Source: Clostridiales bacterium (GTDB lineage Bacteria; Bacillota; Clostridia; Peptostreptococcales; Acidaminobacteraceae). From it: DNA of 64,000 nucleotides. A program made the position numbers and the translations under genes. Below, in pieces: positions 46,366 to 55,299 of the stretch. The stretch's first letter is position 1. Every line of letters starts with the position of its first letter. The stretch lies in the NCBI GenBank assembly GCA_016342415.1, contig JAEIOD010000003.1:124001-188000 (forward strand), written 5' to 3'. The notes beneath the pieces were generated by a model, which saw only the letters and a list, made by a program, of their open reading frames with translations, searched no databases and was not told the DNA's origin.

Positions 46366-46497
46366 GTTGGAGTAGTTGTAACTACTCAGTTATACTTTGC
46401 TAAAGAACCATAGTGGGCATAATTTATAGTTTGAAAGGTTATGGATTCTTTTTTAGGTTATGATTATATCAAGCATACACGAAGATGAGATCATACT

Positions 46498-47428
46498 ATG
46501 ACAAAGAAACGTCCTAAACTGAAAACCATTCATTTAGTTATTATAATCGTTTTGGTTTTATTTATTTTGTATCATAATGTAAAAAGAGCTATTGATGAAA
46601 AAAGAACTGGATGGAGCATTTGAATATATTCAAATTGCCAATAAACAATTACATGTTTATGATAGCAATGAGGGAAATCATACTATAGTATTATTGACCG
46701 GTTTTGGAACGGTTCCCCTCTTATAGATTTAAACCTTTGATTGAGGTGTTAGAAGTTAAACACCGTGTCATTGAGTATCTTGGTTATGGTTATTCAGAGG
46801 AAACAAGCTCTGAAAAAACGGTAGAGAATATAACCCAAGAGATTCATAAGCTAATACAAGAATTGGGTGTTTCTGAACCTTATATTTTGATGTCGCATTC
46901 AATTTCAGGTATCTACAGTCATTATTATACTGGACAGTATCCTGATGAAGTAGAAGCATTAATTGGTAATGAAAGTGCTGTACCTCTACAACTAGTAGAT
47001 GTTGAAATTCCAACGTCGACAATATTTGATCATCTTATAGAAAAAAGTGGAGCTATTAGATTGGTTTCAATTGTATTGCCATCACTAATTACACCAGATA
47101 GTATGTCAATATCATATGGTAAGACTGATTTGAAGACTCTTAGAAGACTTCAGACAGTAACTTTCATAATCATGCTCAAATAGATGAGATGGAAAATGGC
47201 AAGAAGGCTTTTAAGTCTGACATCCCAAAAGATATTCCTATATTATTCTTCCTGTCAAAAAAAGTTCATAATGATCCTGATGATTGGATAGCTGTACATC
47301 GGGAAACCATAATAAATCAAGATATTGGAATCGTTATTGAAATGGATGGACCACATTATCTACACCGAGTATTATCTGATGAAATAGCACAAAAAATTAA
47401 TGATTTTATTACTGAGTATTTAGACTAA
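46498..47428 (+). pseudogene. Alpha/beta-hydrolase gene with three frameshifts
   Basis: ATG 46498 starts a membrane-anchored N-terminus (LVIIIVLVLFILYH). A frame change at the A-run near 46599 leads into LDGAFEYIQIANKQLHVYDS and LLTGFGTV; another near 46715 leads into YRFKPLIEVLEVKHRVIEYL, YGYSEE and the nucleophile elbow SHSISG; a third near 47155 leads into NFHNHAQIDEMENGKKAF, FPKD-like DIPILFFL and GPHYLHRVLSDEIAQKINDF with the catalytic His. Joined, the parts make one complete membrane-anchored hydrolase of about 300 residues. The first shift is explained by one extra A in a homopolymer, so sequencing error should be excluded. Confidence 0.75.
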
Positions 47429-47451
47429 ACTAATAGCAATGAGAATTATAG

Positions 47452-47477
47452 ACAACTTTCTTAAGAAAGTTGTTTTT
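47452..47477 (+). terminator. Terminator after the hydrolase pseudogene
   Basis: A perfect 9-bp stem ACAACTTTC / GAAAGTTGT around TTAA, followed by T-run. It is intact although the gene is not. Confidence 0.8.
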
Positions 47478-47567
47478 GTATTTCAGATATATGACAATTA
47501 ACTCATTTATCATTTAAGCTATTTTGTATGTGTTACCATAATATAGAATGACTGAAAGGGGAAGAAA

Positions 47568-49574
47568 ATGAAAAAAATCGTACTTATATTTATAATAATA
47601 TTTCTAGTAGGGTGTCATGATGAAACTAGAACACCAATCGCTGAAGCTGTACCAATTACAGTAGAATCTAAAACAATTGATTCTGAAATTTCAGACGCTG
47701 AACCTTCTGAAGTAGATCCTGTAGAAGAAGTGGATGAATCAGAAAAAATCATGGTTGATGTGGATGTTTTAAATCTAAGAGAAGAGCCTTCAGTTTCATC
47801 TGAGAAACTGGGATCTGTTTATAAAACCAGCGTTTATGAAGTATTGGCTACTAAAGTCATAATGAATGGTGAAAAAGAAGAGACTTGGTATCGAGTTCAT
47901 GTGGGCAAGGAGACTGAAGGGTGGATAGCTGGATGGTTTTGTGAAGCAACAGACGAGGAACCAAACGATTTAGCTATTGTAGAAGCCCCATCGATTAAAC
48001 TTCATCAGATGTACAAAACTGGCGAAACAATCAACAAGGAAGATATGGTCACTTCAAGATATACAATTGAAGTGTTGATTGATGATGTCATTGTTGAAGA
48101 ATCATTTACCTTCAATACTGTTGGGAAATATGAAGTGGAAGTGACAACTTATGATGAATTATTAAGAGAGTTGAGTAAAGAAACTTTTGATATAGAAGTT
48201 TATAAAAACATATTAGGATTTGGATATTTAAAACCGAATGAAACTAGAACAGCTGTAATAGAATCGAGGACTTCATATCAATTGGATATGTCATCGTTGT
48301 ACATTGATTTTAATCATGTTATTTGGTGTAAAGCCAAACTTGATGGTCAGATTCTTTATGTTAATACAGATGATTTAGAAATAGAGCATTTTTATGAGGT
48401 CCAAAATATTGAAATGCCTTTTACAAAATACGGCGGATTAACATTAGGTTTAAAAAGTGCCACACTTAATAAGGGCATGATGAATGATGGATTTATTTGG
48501 ATTCTGGATCTAGGTACAATGATTGTCAATTTAGAGTCTGGTGCTTTGATAGAATTAGAAGACTCTGTCGAAATATTGCCTCAAGACCGATTAATTGTCA
48601 ATTACAGTTCTTATCAGGATTACAGTATGAGTCGGAAATCTAAGAAATCTCTGTTTCAGGTGATTAAAATGACTGAAGATGATTTTGAAGTTGTTTATAA
48701 AAATTCAGGTGATTATATAGGATTTGAAACCATTGAACTAGGTGCTGATAAAATTGTAGCTGAAGGTTATTATGACTCTAAGGACCACTGGCAATATGCA
48801 CCTGAAAATAGAAAAGTGGATACACTGAATCTGACATCAGCAGATGGTAGTTGGTTTTGTCTGACAACAGGAAATGATACATTACATGTTGGTTATCCTG
48901 AAGAGATAGTTGTTCATACATCGATGGATGAACTATCTGAAAAAATAGGAGTTTATACTCCCGAAGATCTGTTGGAGACTCAGTATCTAGCGACATATGA
49001 TATCATCGATGGAAAAACTGTTATGTGGTTTGAAGTAACTCTTTCTGATAGTTTAACCGGTTACGCCTATAGAACATGGCGAGATGATGAAAGTCGTAGT
49101 GTTTTATGTGATAAAAACATTACTTTTATACTAGATGATGGTAAACGAAAGGTCATAGAATCAGAGAATAAGTTTTTCTATATCCCTTTAAACATTAGTG
49201 ATGCCCTAAGTTCTTTAGGTCTTTATACCACATATATTTGGTTTGATGAACGTGTAATCAATGTTTTTGATCGTAAAGATGGTCGTGAACTAGAAGTACC
49301 TTTTAATAGTCAGATAGAATTGTCGCCTGATAAAACGAAGGTGTTGGCAACAACGTGGCATTATGGCGAACCTATTACAACAATTAGAATTTATAATATA
49401 GAAAACAAAGTATTAGAAGAAATCTATATGTATAATTTTGTAAGAACTAATGCTTTTGAATTCAAGTGGATTGATGATCAAACGATTGCTTTTGTAAAGG
49501 GAACTTCTGAGGGAAAGTTTGATGAAACAATTACTTACAAGGATGGACAGTGGATAGTATCAACAGATGAGTAG
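47568..49574 (+). CDS. SH3b-domain lipoprotein, paralogue of 59400-61397
   Basis: 668 residues behind AAGGGG. The signal peptide ends in LVGC. An acidic linker (about 20-60) leads to a bacterial SH3 domain (about 63-125; DVLNLREEPSVSSEKLGSVY, EGWIAGWFCEA). A DUF5011/Ig-like strand set may follow near 140-220, and the rest (about 220-668) consists of beta-rich repeats with WD- or propeller-like blades such as IELSPDKTKVLATTWHYG. SH3b domains bind peptidoglycan or peptides, so an envelope role is likely. The next gene starts six bases after the stop. Confidence 0.7.
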   Translation: MKKIVLIFIIIFLVGCHDETRTPIAEAVPITVESKTIDSEISDAEPSEVDPVEEVDESEKIMVDVDVLNLREEPSVSSEKLGSVYKTSVYEVLATKVIMNGEKEETWYRVHVGKETEGWIAGWFCEATDEEPNDLAIVEAPSIKLHQMYKTGETINKEDMVTSRYTIEVLIDDVIVEESFTFNTVGKYEVEVTTYDELLRELSKETFDIEVYKNILGFGYLKPNETRTAVIESRTSYQLDMSSLYIDFNHVIWCKAKLDGQILYVNTDDLEIEHFYEVQNIEMPFTKYGGLTLGLKSATLNKGMMNDGFIWILDLGTMIVNLESGALIELEDSVEILPQDRLIVNYSSYQDYSMSRKSKKSLFQVIKMTEDDFEVVYKNSGDYIGFETIELGADKIVAEGYYDSKDHWQYAPENRKVDTLNLTSADGSWFCLTTGNDTLHVGYPEEIVVHTSMDELSEKIGVYTPEDLLETQYLATYDIIDGKTVMWFEVTLSDSLTGYAYRTWRDDESRSVLCDKNITFILDDGKRKVIESENKFFYIPLNISDALSSLGLYTTYIWFDERVINVFDRKDGRELEVPFNSQIELSPDKTKVLATTWHYGEPITTIRIYNIENKVLEEIYMYNFVRTNAFEFKWIDDQTIAFVKGTSEGKFDETITYKDGQWIVSTDE

Positions 49575-49580
49575 GTGTAT

Positions 49581-50147
49581 ATGAAGAGTTATAAGATTGT
49601 ACTAATTGTATTGTTAACGTTATTAATAATCCCCATTTCTATTATTGTCGTGAATACTTGGTCTGAAAATACCGAAACGGTTGAAGTCGCAATTACCGAA
49701 TCAGAAACAGAAATAATCTTTAGTGCAGATGAGTCAAAAGCTTTAACAGGCATCGAGTTGATTACAGAGTTTGAAGTTTATACTCAGGATACTAAGGAAG
49801 TTAAAGTTAAATGGCTTAGTACGCTGAATGATGAAATCATGTACGGCAATCATTTTAGCTTAGAAAAACAAGTTGAAGATCAGTGGGTGATTGTTAGAAA
49901 AAAAACAGATGAAATGGTTGCTTTTACTTGTATTGGTTATATCTTGGGATATGGTGATGAGAAGTGGCAAACCTTTAGAACATCTGTGTATGCAGAGACT
50001 CTTGAAATCGGTCAGTATAGGATTGCAACCGATTTTCATAGAGAAACGTTAGATGGTGTGAACTACAGTGCCGGTAATTATCCTAGATATCCAATATATG
50101 CTTATTTCGAAGTTGGTGTTAATGGCATCAGAAAAAATGTCAAATAA
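49581..50147 (+). CDS. Membrane-anchored Ig-like (Big_14) protein
   Basis: 188 residues; ATG 49581 after TAGGTG. One membrane segment near 7-27 is followed by an external domain with strands ITEFEVYTQDTKEVKVKWLS, HFSLEKQVEDQWVIV, FTCIGYILGYGD and LEIGQYRIATDF, which match the Big_14 (bacterial Ig-like, 'immunoglobulin-like' export) domain. It lies in tandem with the SH3b lipoprotein and probably acts at the surface with it. Confidence 0.65.
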   Translation: MKSYKIVLIVLLTLLIIPISIIVVNTWSENTETVEVAITESETEIIFSADESKALTGIELITEFEVYTQDTKEVKVKWLSTLNDEIMYGNHFSLEKQVEDQWVIVRKKTDEMVAFTCIGYILGYGDEKWQTFRTSVYAETLEIGQYRIATDFHRETLDGVNYSAGNYPRYPIYAYFEVGVNGIRKNVK

Positions 50148-50547
50148 TGATGAGGAGTTTGAAATTCTAAAAGATGATTATGGGTATTCTATCACAGTGC
50201 CAATTGCATGGAGTGGTGTGTTTGTAACCAGAGAAGACCAAGATGCAAAGAGTCCTTTACATGAAATGTTAACTAAGTTAGATGAAGATTATTTTATAGT
50301 AAGACATAGACATCCTAAATGGACTGCAGAAACACCTTATCAAGATATTGTATTTTCGATCGTTAGAAGAGAAGAGTGGAATAAACATGCCAATGATGCA
50401 ACATCAGGCGTATTGGAGCTTCTGCCTCAAACTATATTATCTAACTTTGAATACCTATTGGTTCATGATCCGTATCACTATAGCAGTAAGAATCAAGGTT
50501 ATGATGAGGTTATGGATATTCTGAAACATAATATGAAAACTTATTAG
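50122..50547 (+). CDS. Hypothetical protein
   Basis: About 141 residues. The start is uncertain: ATG 50122 or ATG 50137, both inside the end of the Big_14 gene; neither has a strong ribosome binding site. The product is soluble and acidic, with TVPIAWSGVFVTRE near its start, which resembles a small substrate-binding or DUF-type fold. I do not recognise it. Overlap suggests translational coupling. Confidence 0.5.
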   Translation: MASEKMSNNDEEFEILKDDYGYSITVPIAWSGVFVTREDQDAKSPLHEMLTKLDEDYFIVRHRHPKWTAETPYQDIVFSIVRREEWNKHANDATSGVLELLPQTILSNFEYLLVHDPYHYSSKNQGYDEVMDILKHNMKTY

Positions 50548-50563
50548 AATAAAGGAGAAATAA

Positions 50564-50965
50564 ATGATTGTCTGCAAAATATGTGGTTTTGAAAATTATG
50601 ATGTAGCAGAAATATGTAATAAATGTAACTGTAATTTAAAAGAACAGGTAGGTGAGTCTTTTAATAAGGAAAATAAAGTTGAAAACAATAAGATAGCATC
50701 TTTTATAAAAGCTTTATCGATAGTGATTTTAGGTTTTGGTCTATTTGCAGCTGTTATTGTACCTGCTGGTACTTCTACAAATTATGGTAGTTTTGACTTT
50801 GGAGCCATGGTTACTATGATATTTTCAGCTTTGCTAGCATTTGCGGGTTTAAGAGGTTTTGCTGAGATTATTGAAAAACTTCACAGAAGTGAAATACATC
50901 AGAAAGGCATACATGAACTTTTGAAAGGGCAAAATGCGACAGACAAGGCATCGAATAAAACGTAA
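50564..50965 (+). CDS. Zinc-ribbon membrane protein
   Basis: 133 residues behind AAAGGAG. The N-terminus has two CxxC knuckles (C4-x2-C7 and C18-x2-C21) forming a zinc ribbon, followed by two membrane segments near 45-65 and 76-97. The C-terminal tail is basic. Such proteins are common and uncharacterised. It probably ends the operon that starts at 47568. Confidence 0.65.
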   Translation: MIVCKICGFENYDVAEICNKCNCNLKEQVGESFNKENKVENNKIASFIKALSIVILGFGLFAAVIVPAGTSTNYGSFDFGAMVTMIFSALLAFAGLRGFAEIIEKLHRSEIHQKGIHELLKGQNATDKASNKT

Positions 50966-51035
50966 TTGAAAGGGATGTAATTAAAGTTGTAGTAATTGTG
51001 ATGTTCAATGAACTAAATTAATAGAGGTTATATGT

Positions 51036-51066
51036 AAGACATTCTATCTTGATAGAGTGTCTTTTT
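51036..51066 (+). terminator. Terminator after the zinc-ribbon gene
   Basis: AAGACATTCTATC (51036-51048) pairs with GATAGAGTGTCTT (51051-51063), one G-T pair and a very tight loop, then T-run. Confidence 0.75.
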
Positions 51067-51167
51067 AAACTTAATATTCCGACTATTTAAATCTGTGGAA
51101 CTTATAGTTTTTCCTTGCGTCTATATCTTAGTAAACACAAACAAAACAAAACAAAAGGAGAATGAAA

Positions 51168-51719
51168 ATGAAAAAAATATTAGTACTAGCAGTTATCACA
51201 ATCTTATCACTTACACTTGCAGCATGTGCGGTTAATGATGTAAACAATAATGAGGTCGTTGAAGACGTTGTTAGTGATGGCAATGCAGCCAATGAAGTAG
51301 AAAAGACAGAAGAAGAAGCTGAAGAAGTAGTTGAAGTAACAATGACACTTGAAGAAATCATTGATCAAATGTACCTTCAATCGGGATTAGAATTCCCAGG
51401 TACTATGAAATCGGAGTTAACAGCTGAAAACATGAACTACATGTTAGGTGTAGATAACTTTGACTACCTTGAAGGATTAGCTTCAGAGCCGATGATGAGT
51501 TCTCAAGCACATTCAATTGTTTTATTCACAGTTGAAGACGGTAGTGATATTGAGGTAATTAAAGCTGACATTAAGGCAAATGTAGATGGTCGTAAATGGA
51601 TCTGTGTTGGTGTAGAGCCAGAGAATATCTTGGTAGAAAACGTTGGAAATCACATCGTTTTAATTATGGATTTAGAGTCTGAAGCTTTAATGACAGCATT
51701 TTTAGATATCATGAACTAG
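51168..51719 (+). CDS. DUF4358-like lipoprotein of the O-acetylation cluster
   Basis: 183 residues; ATG 51168 is seven bases after GGAG, better than ATG 51162. A type II signal peptide ends in LAAC. An acidic Asn/Glu-rich linker precedes a domain with ASEPMMSSQAHSIVLFTVED and NVDGRKWICVGVEPENILVE, which match DUF4358, a lipoprotein family found next to MBOAT acyltransferases. It probably works with the two genes downstream on the outer face of the membrane. Confidence 0.75.
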   Translation: MKKILVLAVITILSLTLAACAVNDVNNNEVVEDVVSDGNAANEVEKTEEEAEEVVEVTMTLEEIIDQMYLQSGLEFPGTMKSELTAENMNYMLGVDNFDYLEGLASEPMMSSQAHSIVLFTVEDGSDIEVIKADIKANVDGRKWICVGVEPENILVENVGNHIVLIMDLESEALMTAFLDIMN

Positions 51720-51732
51720 AAAGGACTAAGCA

Positions 51733-53133
51733 TTGTTATTCTCAAGTATTAGCTTTATATACTTTTTCTTACCAATCATGTTGATTGGGTATTTCATAAC
51801 ACCTAGAAAATATAAGAATTTAACGCTATTACTTGGGAGCTTAGCATTCTACTTTGCTGGAGAACCTAAGTATACAGTGCTACTTATTATTTCTACATTA
51901 GTTGACTATACACACAGTAAAATCATTGTAAAGCACAGAGGTACAAAGAAAGCCAGAAGAGCGTTGATCTCATCTATTGTCATTAATCTGACCATGTTAG
52001 TTATTTTTAAGTACTCAGATTTTATGATAGTAAATTTCAATACATTATTTAATACAGATCTTGCACTTTTGCATTTAGATCTCCCTATAGGGATCAGCTT
52101 TTTTACATTTCAAACCATGAGTTATACCATCGATGTTTATAGAAATGAAGCTGATGTACAAGACAGTATCATTGGCTTAGGTACATATGTTGCATTGTTT
52201 CCCCAATTGATAGCAGGACCTATTGTGCGTTACAAGACAATTGCCGAGGAACTCAATTCAAGAGTACATAGTTTTGATAACTTCAGTTATGGCATCGGTC
52301 GTTTTGTAATCGGTTTGTCTAAAAAAGTTTTAATTGCAAATTCTCTTGGGGAATTAGCTGAAATGATTTATTTCACAAAAGAAGTATCCGTATTATTTTA
52401 TTGGATATCAGCCGTGGCGTATGCACTTCAGATCTATTATGATTTTTCTGGATACAGTGATATGGCGATTGGCCTGGGAAGAATTTTTGGTTTTCATTTT
52501 TTAGAGAACTTTAATTATCCATATATCTCAAGAAGTATAAGTGAGTTCTGGCGAAGATGGCATATTTCGCTTGGCAACTGGTTTAGAGATTATGTTTATA
52601 TACCACTCGGTGGCAATAGAGTGAGTACAATAAAATGGTTTCGAAACATCTTAATTGTATGGTTTTTAACCGGTTTCTGGCATGGAGCAAGTTGGAACTT
52701 TATCTTATGGGGTATTTTATATGGTACAGTTCTAATCTTAGAAAAGTTTGTATTGATGAAATATCTTGATAAACATAGAATCATCAGCCATATTTATGTG
52801 GTTATGTTTACAGTTTTAGCATTTGTGATATTTAGAAATGATTCTTTATTAGAAGTCATAAACCATCTTAAAAGTATGTTTGGTCTCAAAGACATACCAC
52901 TGAGCACGAGTGAGAGCATTTATTATCTTAAGAGTTATGGTATGATTTTCATAATTGGCATTTTTGGTGCGACACCACTTTTAAAGCAGTTTATAATTAA
53001 ACTTAAAACACATCAGGTGATTCATAAAATTATGAATGGCTTGGAACCATTTGTATATATAGGCTTATTACTGATTATTACAGGATACTTAGTGGATTCT
53101 TCGTTTAATCCATTCTTGTATTTTAGGTTTTAA
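51733..53133 (+). CDS. MBOAT-family O-acyltransferase (AlgI/DltB-like)
   Basis: 466 residues from TTG 51733 behind AAGGAC. About ten to eleven membrane segments; the invariant MBOAT histidine is in FLTGFWHGASWNFILWG, and FWRRWHISLGNWFRDYVYIP is the conserved loop. It moves an acyl group (usually acetyl) across the membrane for transfer to a surface polysaccharide or teichoic acid. The DHHW/AlgX-like gene follows at once and would complete the transfer. Confidence 0.9.
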   Translation: MLFSSISFIYFFLPIMLIGYFITPRKYKNLTLLLGSLAFYFAGEPKYTVLLIISTLVDYTHSKIIVKHRGTKKARRALISSIVINLTMLVIFKYSDFMIVNFNTLFNTDLALLHLDLPIGISFFTFQTMSYTIDVYRNEADVQDSIIGLGTYVALFPQLIAGPIVRYKTIAEELNSRVHSFDNFSYGIGRFVIGLSKKVLIANSLGELAEMIYFTKEVSVLFYWISAVAYALQIYYDFSGYSDMAIGLGRIFGFHFLENFNYPYISRSISEFWRRWHISLGNWFRDYVYIPLGGNRVSTIKWFRNILIVWFLTGFWHGASWNFILWGILYGTVLILEKFVLMKYLDKHRIISHIYVVMFTVLAFVIFRNDSLLEVINHLKSMFGLKDIPLSTSESIYYLKSYGMIFIIGIFGATPLLKQFIIKLKTHQVIHKIMNGLEPFVYIGLLLIITGYLVDSSFNPFLYFRF

Positions 53134-53134
53134 C

Positions 53135-54208
53135 ATGAAAAAAATTACAACATTTGTATTTCTAATATTTATTTGTAGCATCTTATTCTTGAATATCATC
53201 ATAGCAGATTCAGAAATTTCTTTTAGTGAAAGAAGAACATTAAAAGAGTTTCCTGAGTTAAATTTTGATACCATCATGAGTGGTGAGTTCATGACAGAAC
53301 TTGAACCTTATTTACTGGATCAAATGGTTTTGAGAGATAACTTCAGACAGTTGAAATCGTGGTTTGAATTGAGTGTCTTAAGCAAAAAAGATGTTAATGA
53401 TTTATTTGTAAAAGAAGATCATATTTTTAAACTGGAATATCCTTATAAACCTGAACTGGCAAAACATTTTGTGGCGTATATCAATAAGATTAATGATTTA
53501 TACTTAAAGGATAATCAGGTTTATATCAGTCTTATACCAGATAAAAATTATTTTTTAGATGATAACTATCTAAAAATTGATTACGATGATATGATAGCTG
53601 AAATAAAGTCTTCTGATCTTGAATATATTGATATATTTCAGACTTTATCGTTAGGGGACTATTATAAGACTGACCCACATTGGCGTCAGGAGAACTTGAG
53701 TGAAGTGATTGAAATACTATCAAAAGAAATGAACTTTGAGTTGAAGTATCAAATGCATGATTATATAAAAAGCAGTTTTAATAACTTTTACGGTGCTTAT
53801 GCTTCCCAATCAGGATTTAGAGTAGATTCAGATGAACTTGTTTATTTATCTCATCCTGACTTTGAGGATTTAATCATTAAGAATTATGAAAAGTCAGATG
53901 CGACAGATCTTTATGATGTAACAAGTTTGGAAGGTATGGATGCATATGATGTATTTTTATCAGGTGCTTCACCTTTAATAGAAATATACAATCCGAATGC
54001 TGATACCACAAAGGAATTGCTTATCTTTAGAGATTCATTTGGTAGCAGTATCACACCACTACTTGTCGGATCGTATGAGAAAATAACACTTGTAGATACT
54101 AGATATGTAGCTGCTGAGTATCTAGATCAATTTATAAACTTTGCAGATCAAGATGTACTTTTTTTGTACAGTACACTTGTTGTTAACAACAGTATCATGT
54201 TGAAGTAA
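53135..54208 (+). CDS. DHHW/AlgX-like protein of the O-acetylation cluster
   Basis: 357 residues starting one base after the MBOAT stop region. An N-terminal membrane anchor (about 4-24) is followed by an SGNH-like fold: YIDIFQTL, the TDPHWRQENLSE motif (DHxW-like catalytic Asp/His) and FRDSFGSSITPLL near the end with the nucleophile Ser. This matches DHHW/AlgJ-AlgX proteins that transfer acyl groups to extracellular glycans. The polymer is unknown. Confidence 0.82.
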   Translation: MKKITTFVFLIFICSILFLNIIIADSEISFSERRTLKEFPELNFDTIMSGEFMTELEPYLLDQMVLRDNFRQLKSWFELSVLSKKDVNDLFVKEDHIFKLEYPYKPELAKHFVAYINKINDLYLKDNQVYISLIPDKNYFLDDNYLKIDYDDMIAEIKSSDLEYIDIFQTLSLGDYYKTDPHWRQENLSEVIEILSKEMNFELKYQMHDYIKSSFNNFYGAYASQSGFRVDSDELVYLSHPDFEDLIIKNYEKSDATDLYDVTSLEGMDAYDVFLSGASPLIEIYNPNADTTKELLIFRDSFGSSITPLLVGSYEKITLVDTRYVAAEYLDQFINFADQDVLFLYSTLVVNNSIMLK

Positions 54209-54410
54209 AGATGTTTGTAATATTTTCCAAGTGGAATATTCTTTATCGGCCTATTAAATCTTCAGACTAATCATATATGGTTCACGCTAAAATGGAAGCT
54301 TTGCTTCTTGATATTTTATATTAATTCCCATATACTACATACTGTAGAGGGAAGGAGTAATAATGAGTTTTAACTTAAGACGATGAACTAGTTATGTAAC
54401 TGAGAGTTAT

Positions 54411-54791
54411 ATGAAACAATTCTCAGAAGCTTTCGGTCGAAAGCTTGAAGGTAGTGGTATCACAAGAATCCAGTGGATATCTATGTACTACATTAATGAA
54501 TTTGAAAATATATCTCAACGCGAATTGTCCAATTTAATGTGTGTTAAAGATTCCAGTATTGGTCGTTTGATTGATCGTCTCGAAAGAGATGGCATCGTAA
54601 CAAGAACACGCAGTACAGAAGATCGACGTGTCATTACATTGGCATTATCCGAAGAGGGACAACGTCAATTTGAGACTTTATTACCTCTAGGAGTGGAATT
54701 TAATAATCAGCTGATTAAAAATATACCAGAAAAAGATTTAGAAACCTTTGAAAATGTTCTTAAAACAATGTTGAGTAATATTCAAGAATAG
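54411..54791 (+). CDS. MarR-family regulator, possibly truncated by an in-frame TGA at codon 8
   Basis: The winged-helix core is clear: TRIQWISMYYINEFENISQR, LSNLMCVKDSSIGRLIDRLE (recognition helix) and RTRSTEDRRVITLALSEEG (wing). The natural start seems to be ATG 54363, with an excellent AAGGAG and spacing, which encodes MSFNLRR, then TGA at 54384, then TSYVTESY in frame with this ORF. From ATG 54411 the protein has 126 residues and lacks the first half of the dimerisation helix; that start has only a weak GAGAG. It probably controls the operon just downstream, whose promoter contains matching inverted repeats. A terminator overlaps its stop codon. Confidence 0.7.
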   Translation: MKQFSEAFGRKLEGSGITRIQWISMYYINEFENISQRELSNLMCVKDSSIGRLIDRLERDGIVTRTRSTEDRRVITLALSEEGQRQFETLLPLGVEFNNQLIKNIPEKDLETFENVLKTMLSNIQE

Positions 54792-54810
54792 TTAATTCTA
54801 TTCTTTTTTA
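54784..54810 (+). terminator. Terminator of the MarR gene
   Basis: AAGAATAG (54784-54791) pairs with CTATTCTT (54798-54805), then T-run. It begins in the last codons of the gene. Confidence 0.7.
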
Positions 54811-54829
54811 TTTTTTTGAAAAATATTGT

Positions 54830-54879
54830 TTGTTTTTTAACAATTTGTTTGCTATACTTAACATTGTTCAAGCAAACAA
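54830..54879 (+). promoter_or_regulatory. Promoter and MarR-type operator of the AhpD/Lpd operon
   Basis: TTGTTT (54830-54835) and TATACT (54853-54858, extended by TGC) are 17 bases apart. Inverted arms TTGTTTGCT (54845-54853) and AGCAAACAA (54871-54879) straddle the -10 and the start site; a further TTGTTTG lies at 54826-54832. A MarR dimer or two dimers bound here would repress. The neighbouring MarR gene is the obvious candidate. Confidence 0.6.
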
Positions 54880-54895
54880 TTTTAGGAGGTTTATT

Positions 54896-55249
54896 ATGAA
54901 ATATGATGTAAGAGAAATGTTAAATGATTTTGTAGGTGGTTTAGAAGGACTAGCAGGCACTAATCCAGAACATGTTGGAGCATTTATGGGTTTACTAGGC
55001 GCTTCATATGAACCGAAAGCAATGGATTTAAAATCAAAAGAACTAATTAGTGTAGCAATTGGTTGTTACAACCGTTGTGAATATTGTATCGTGTATCATT
55101 GTTACAAATCATTTGAAGCAGGCGCAAGTAAAGAAGAGATTCTTGAAGCTGCAATGATTTCAGTAGCATTCGGTGGCGGACCATCAATGGCTTATACCGT
55201 GACATTATTACAAGCGTGTATCGATGAATTTGAGAATGATTTTAAATAA
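54896..55249 (+). CDS. AhpD-like carboxymuconolactone-decarboxylase-family protein
   Basis: 117 residues; ATG 54896 follows AGGAGG. The CMD/AhpD fold is shown by SVAIGCYNRCEYCIVYHCYK, with the redox pair C61-x2-C64 and His68 in the AhpD-type arrangement. AhpD is reduced by lipoylated protein and dihydrolipoamide dehydrogenase in mycobacteria. The two next genes encode just such partners, so this is probably a lipoyl-dependent hydroperoxide or disulfide reductase and not a decarboxylase. A hairpin separates it from the next gene. Confidence 0.82.
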   Translation: MKYDVREMLNDFVGGLEGLAGTNPEHVGAFMGLLGASYEPKAMDLKSKELISVAIGCYNRCEYCIVYHCYKSFEAGASKEEILEAAMISVAFGGGPSMAYTVTLLQACIDEFENDFK

Positions 55250-55258
55250 GTTTGAAGT

Positions 55259-55281
55259 GGGAGAAGTAATTCTCCCTTTTT
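55259..55281 (+). terminator. Hairpin between ahpD-like and lpd genes, likely attenuator
   Basis: GGGAGAA (55259-55265), loop GTAA, TTCTCCC (55270-55276), then five T. As the partner genes follow directly, it probably gives partial termination so that AhpD is made in excess. Confidence 0.7.
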
Positions 55282-55299
55282 CAATTGAAAGGAGCTATC

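Noticed and set aside
54363-54446. MarR TGA at codon 8 as an authentic selenocysteine codon
   Set aside because: The only GG-loop hairpin begins 48 bases after the TGA; a working element such as the one in the formate dehydrogenase is at 18. Kept only as a low-interest observation.
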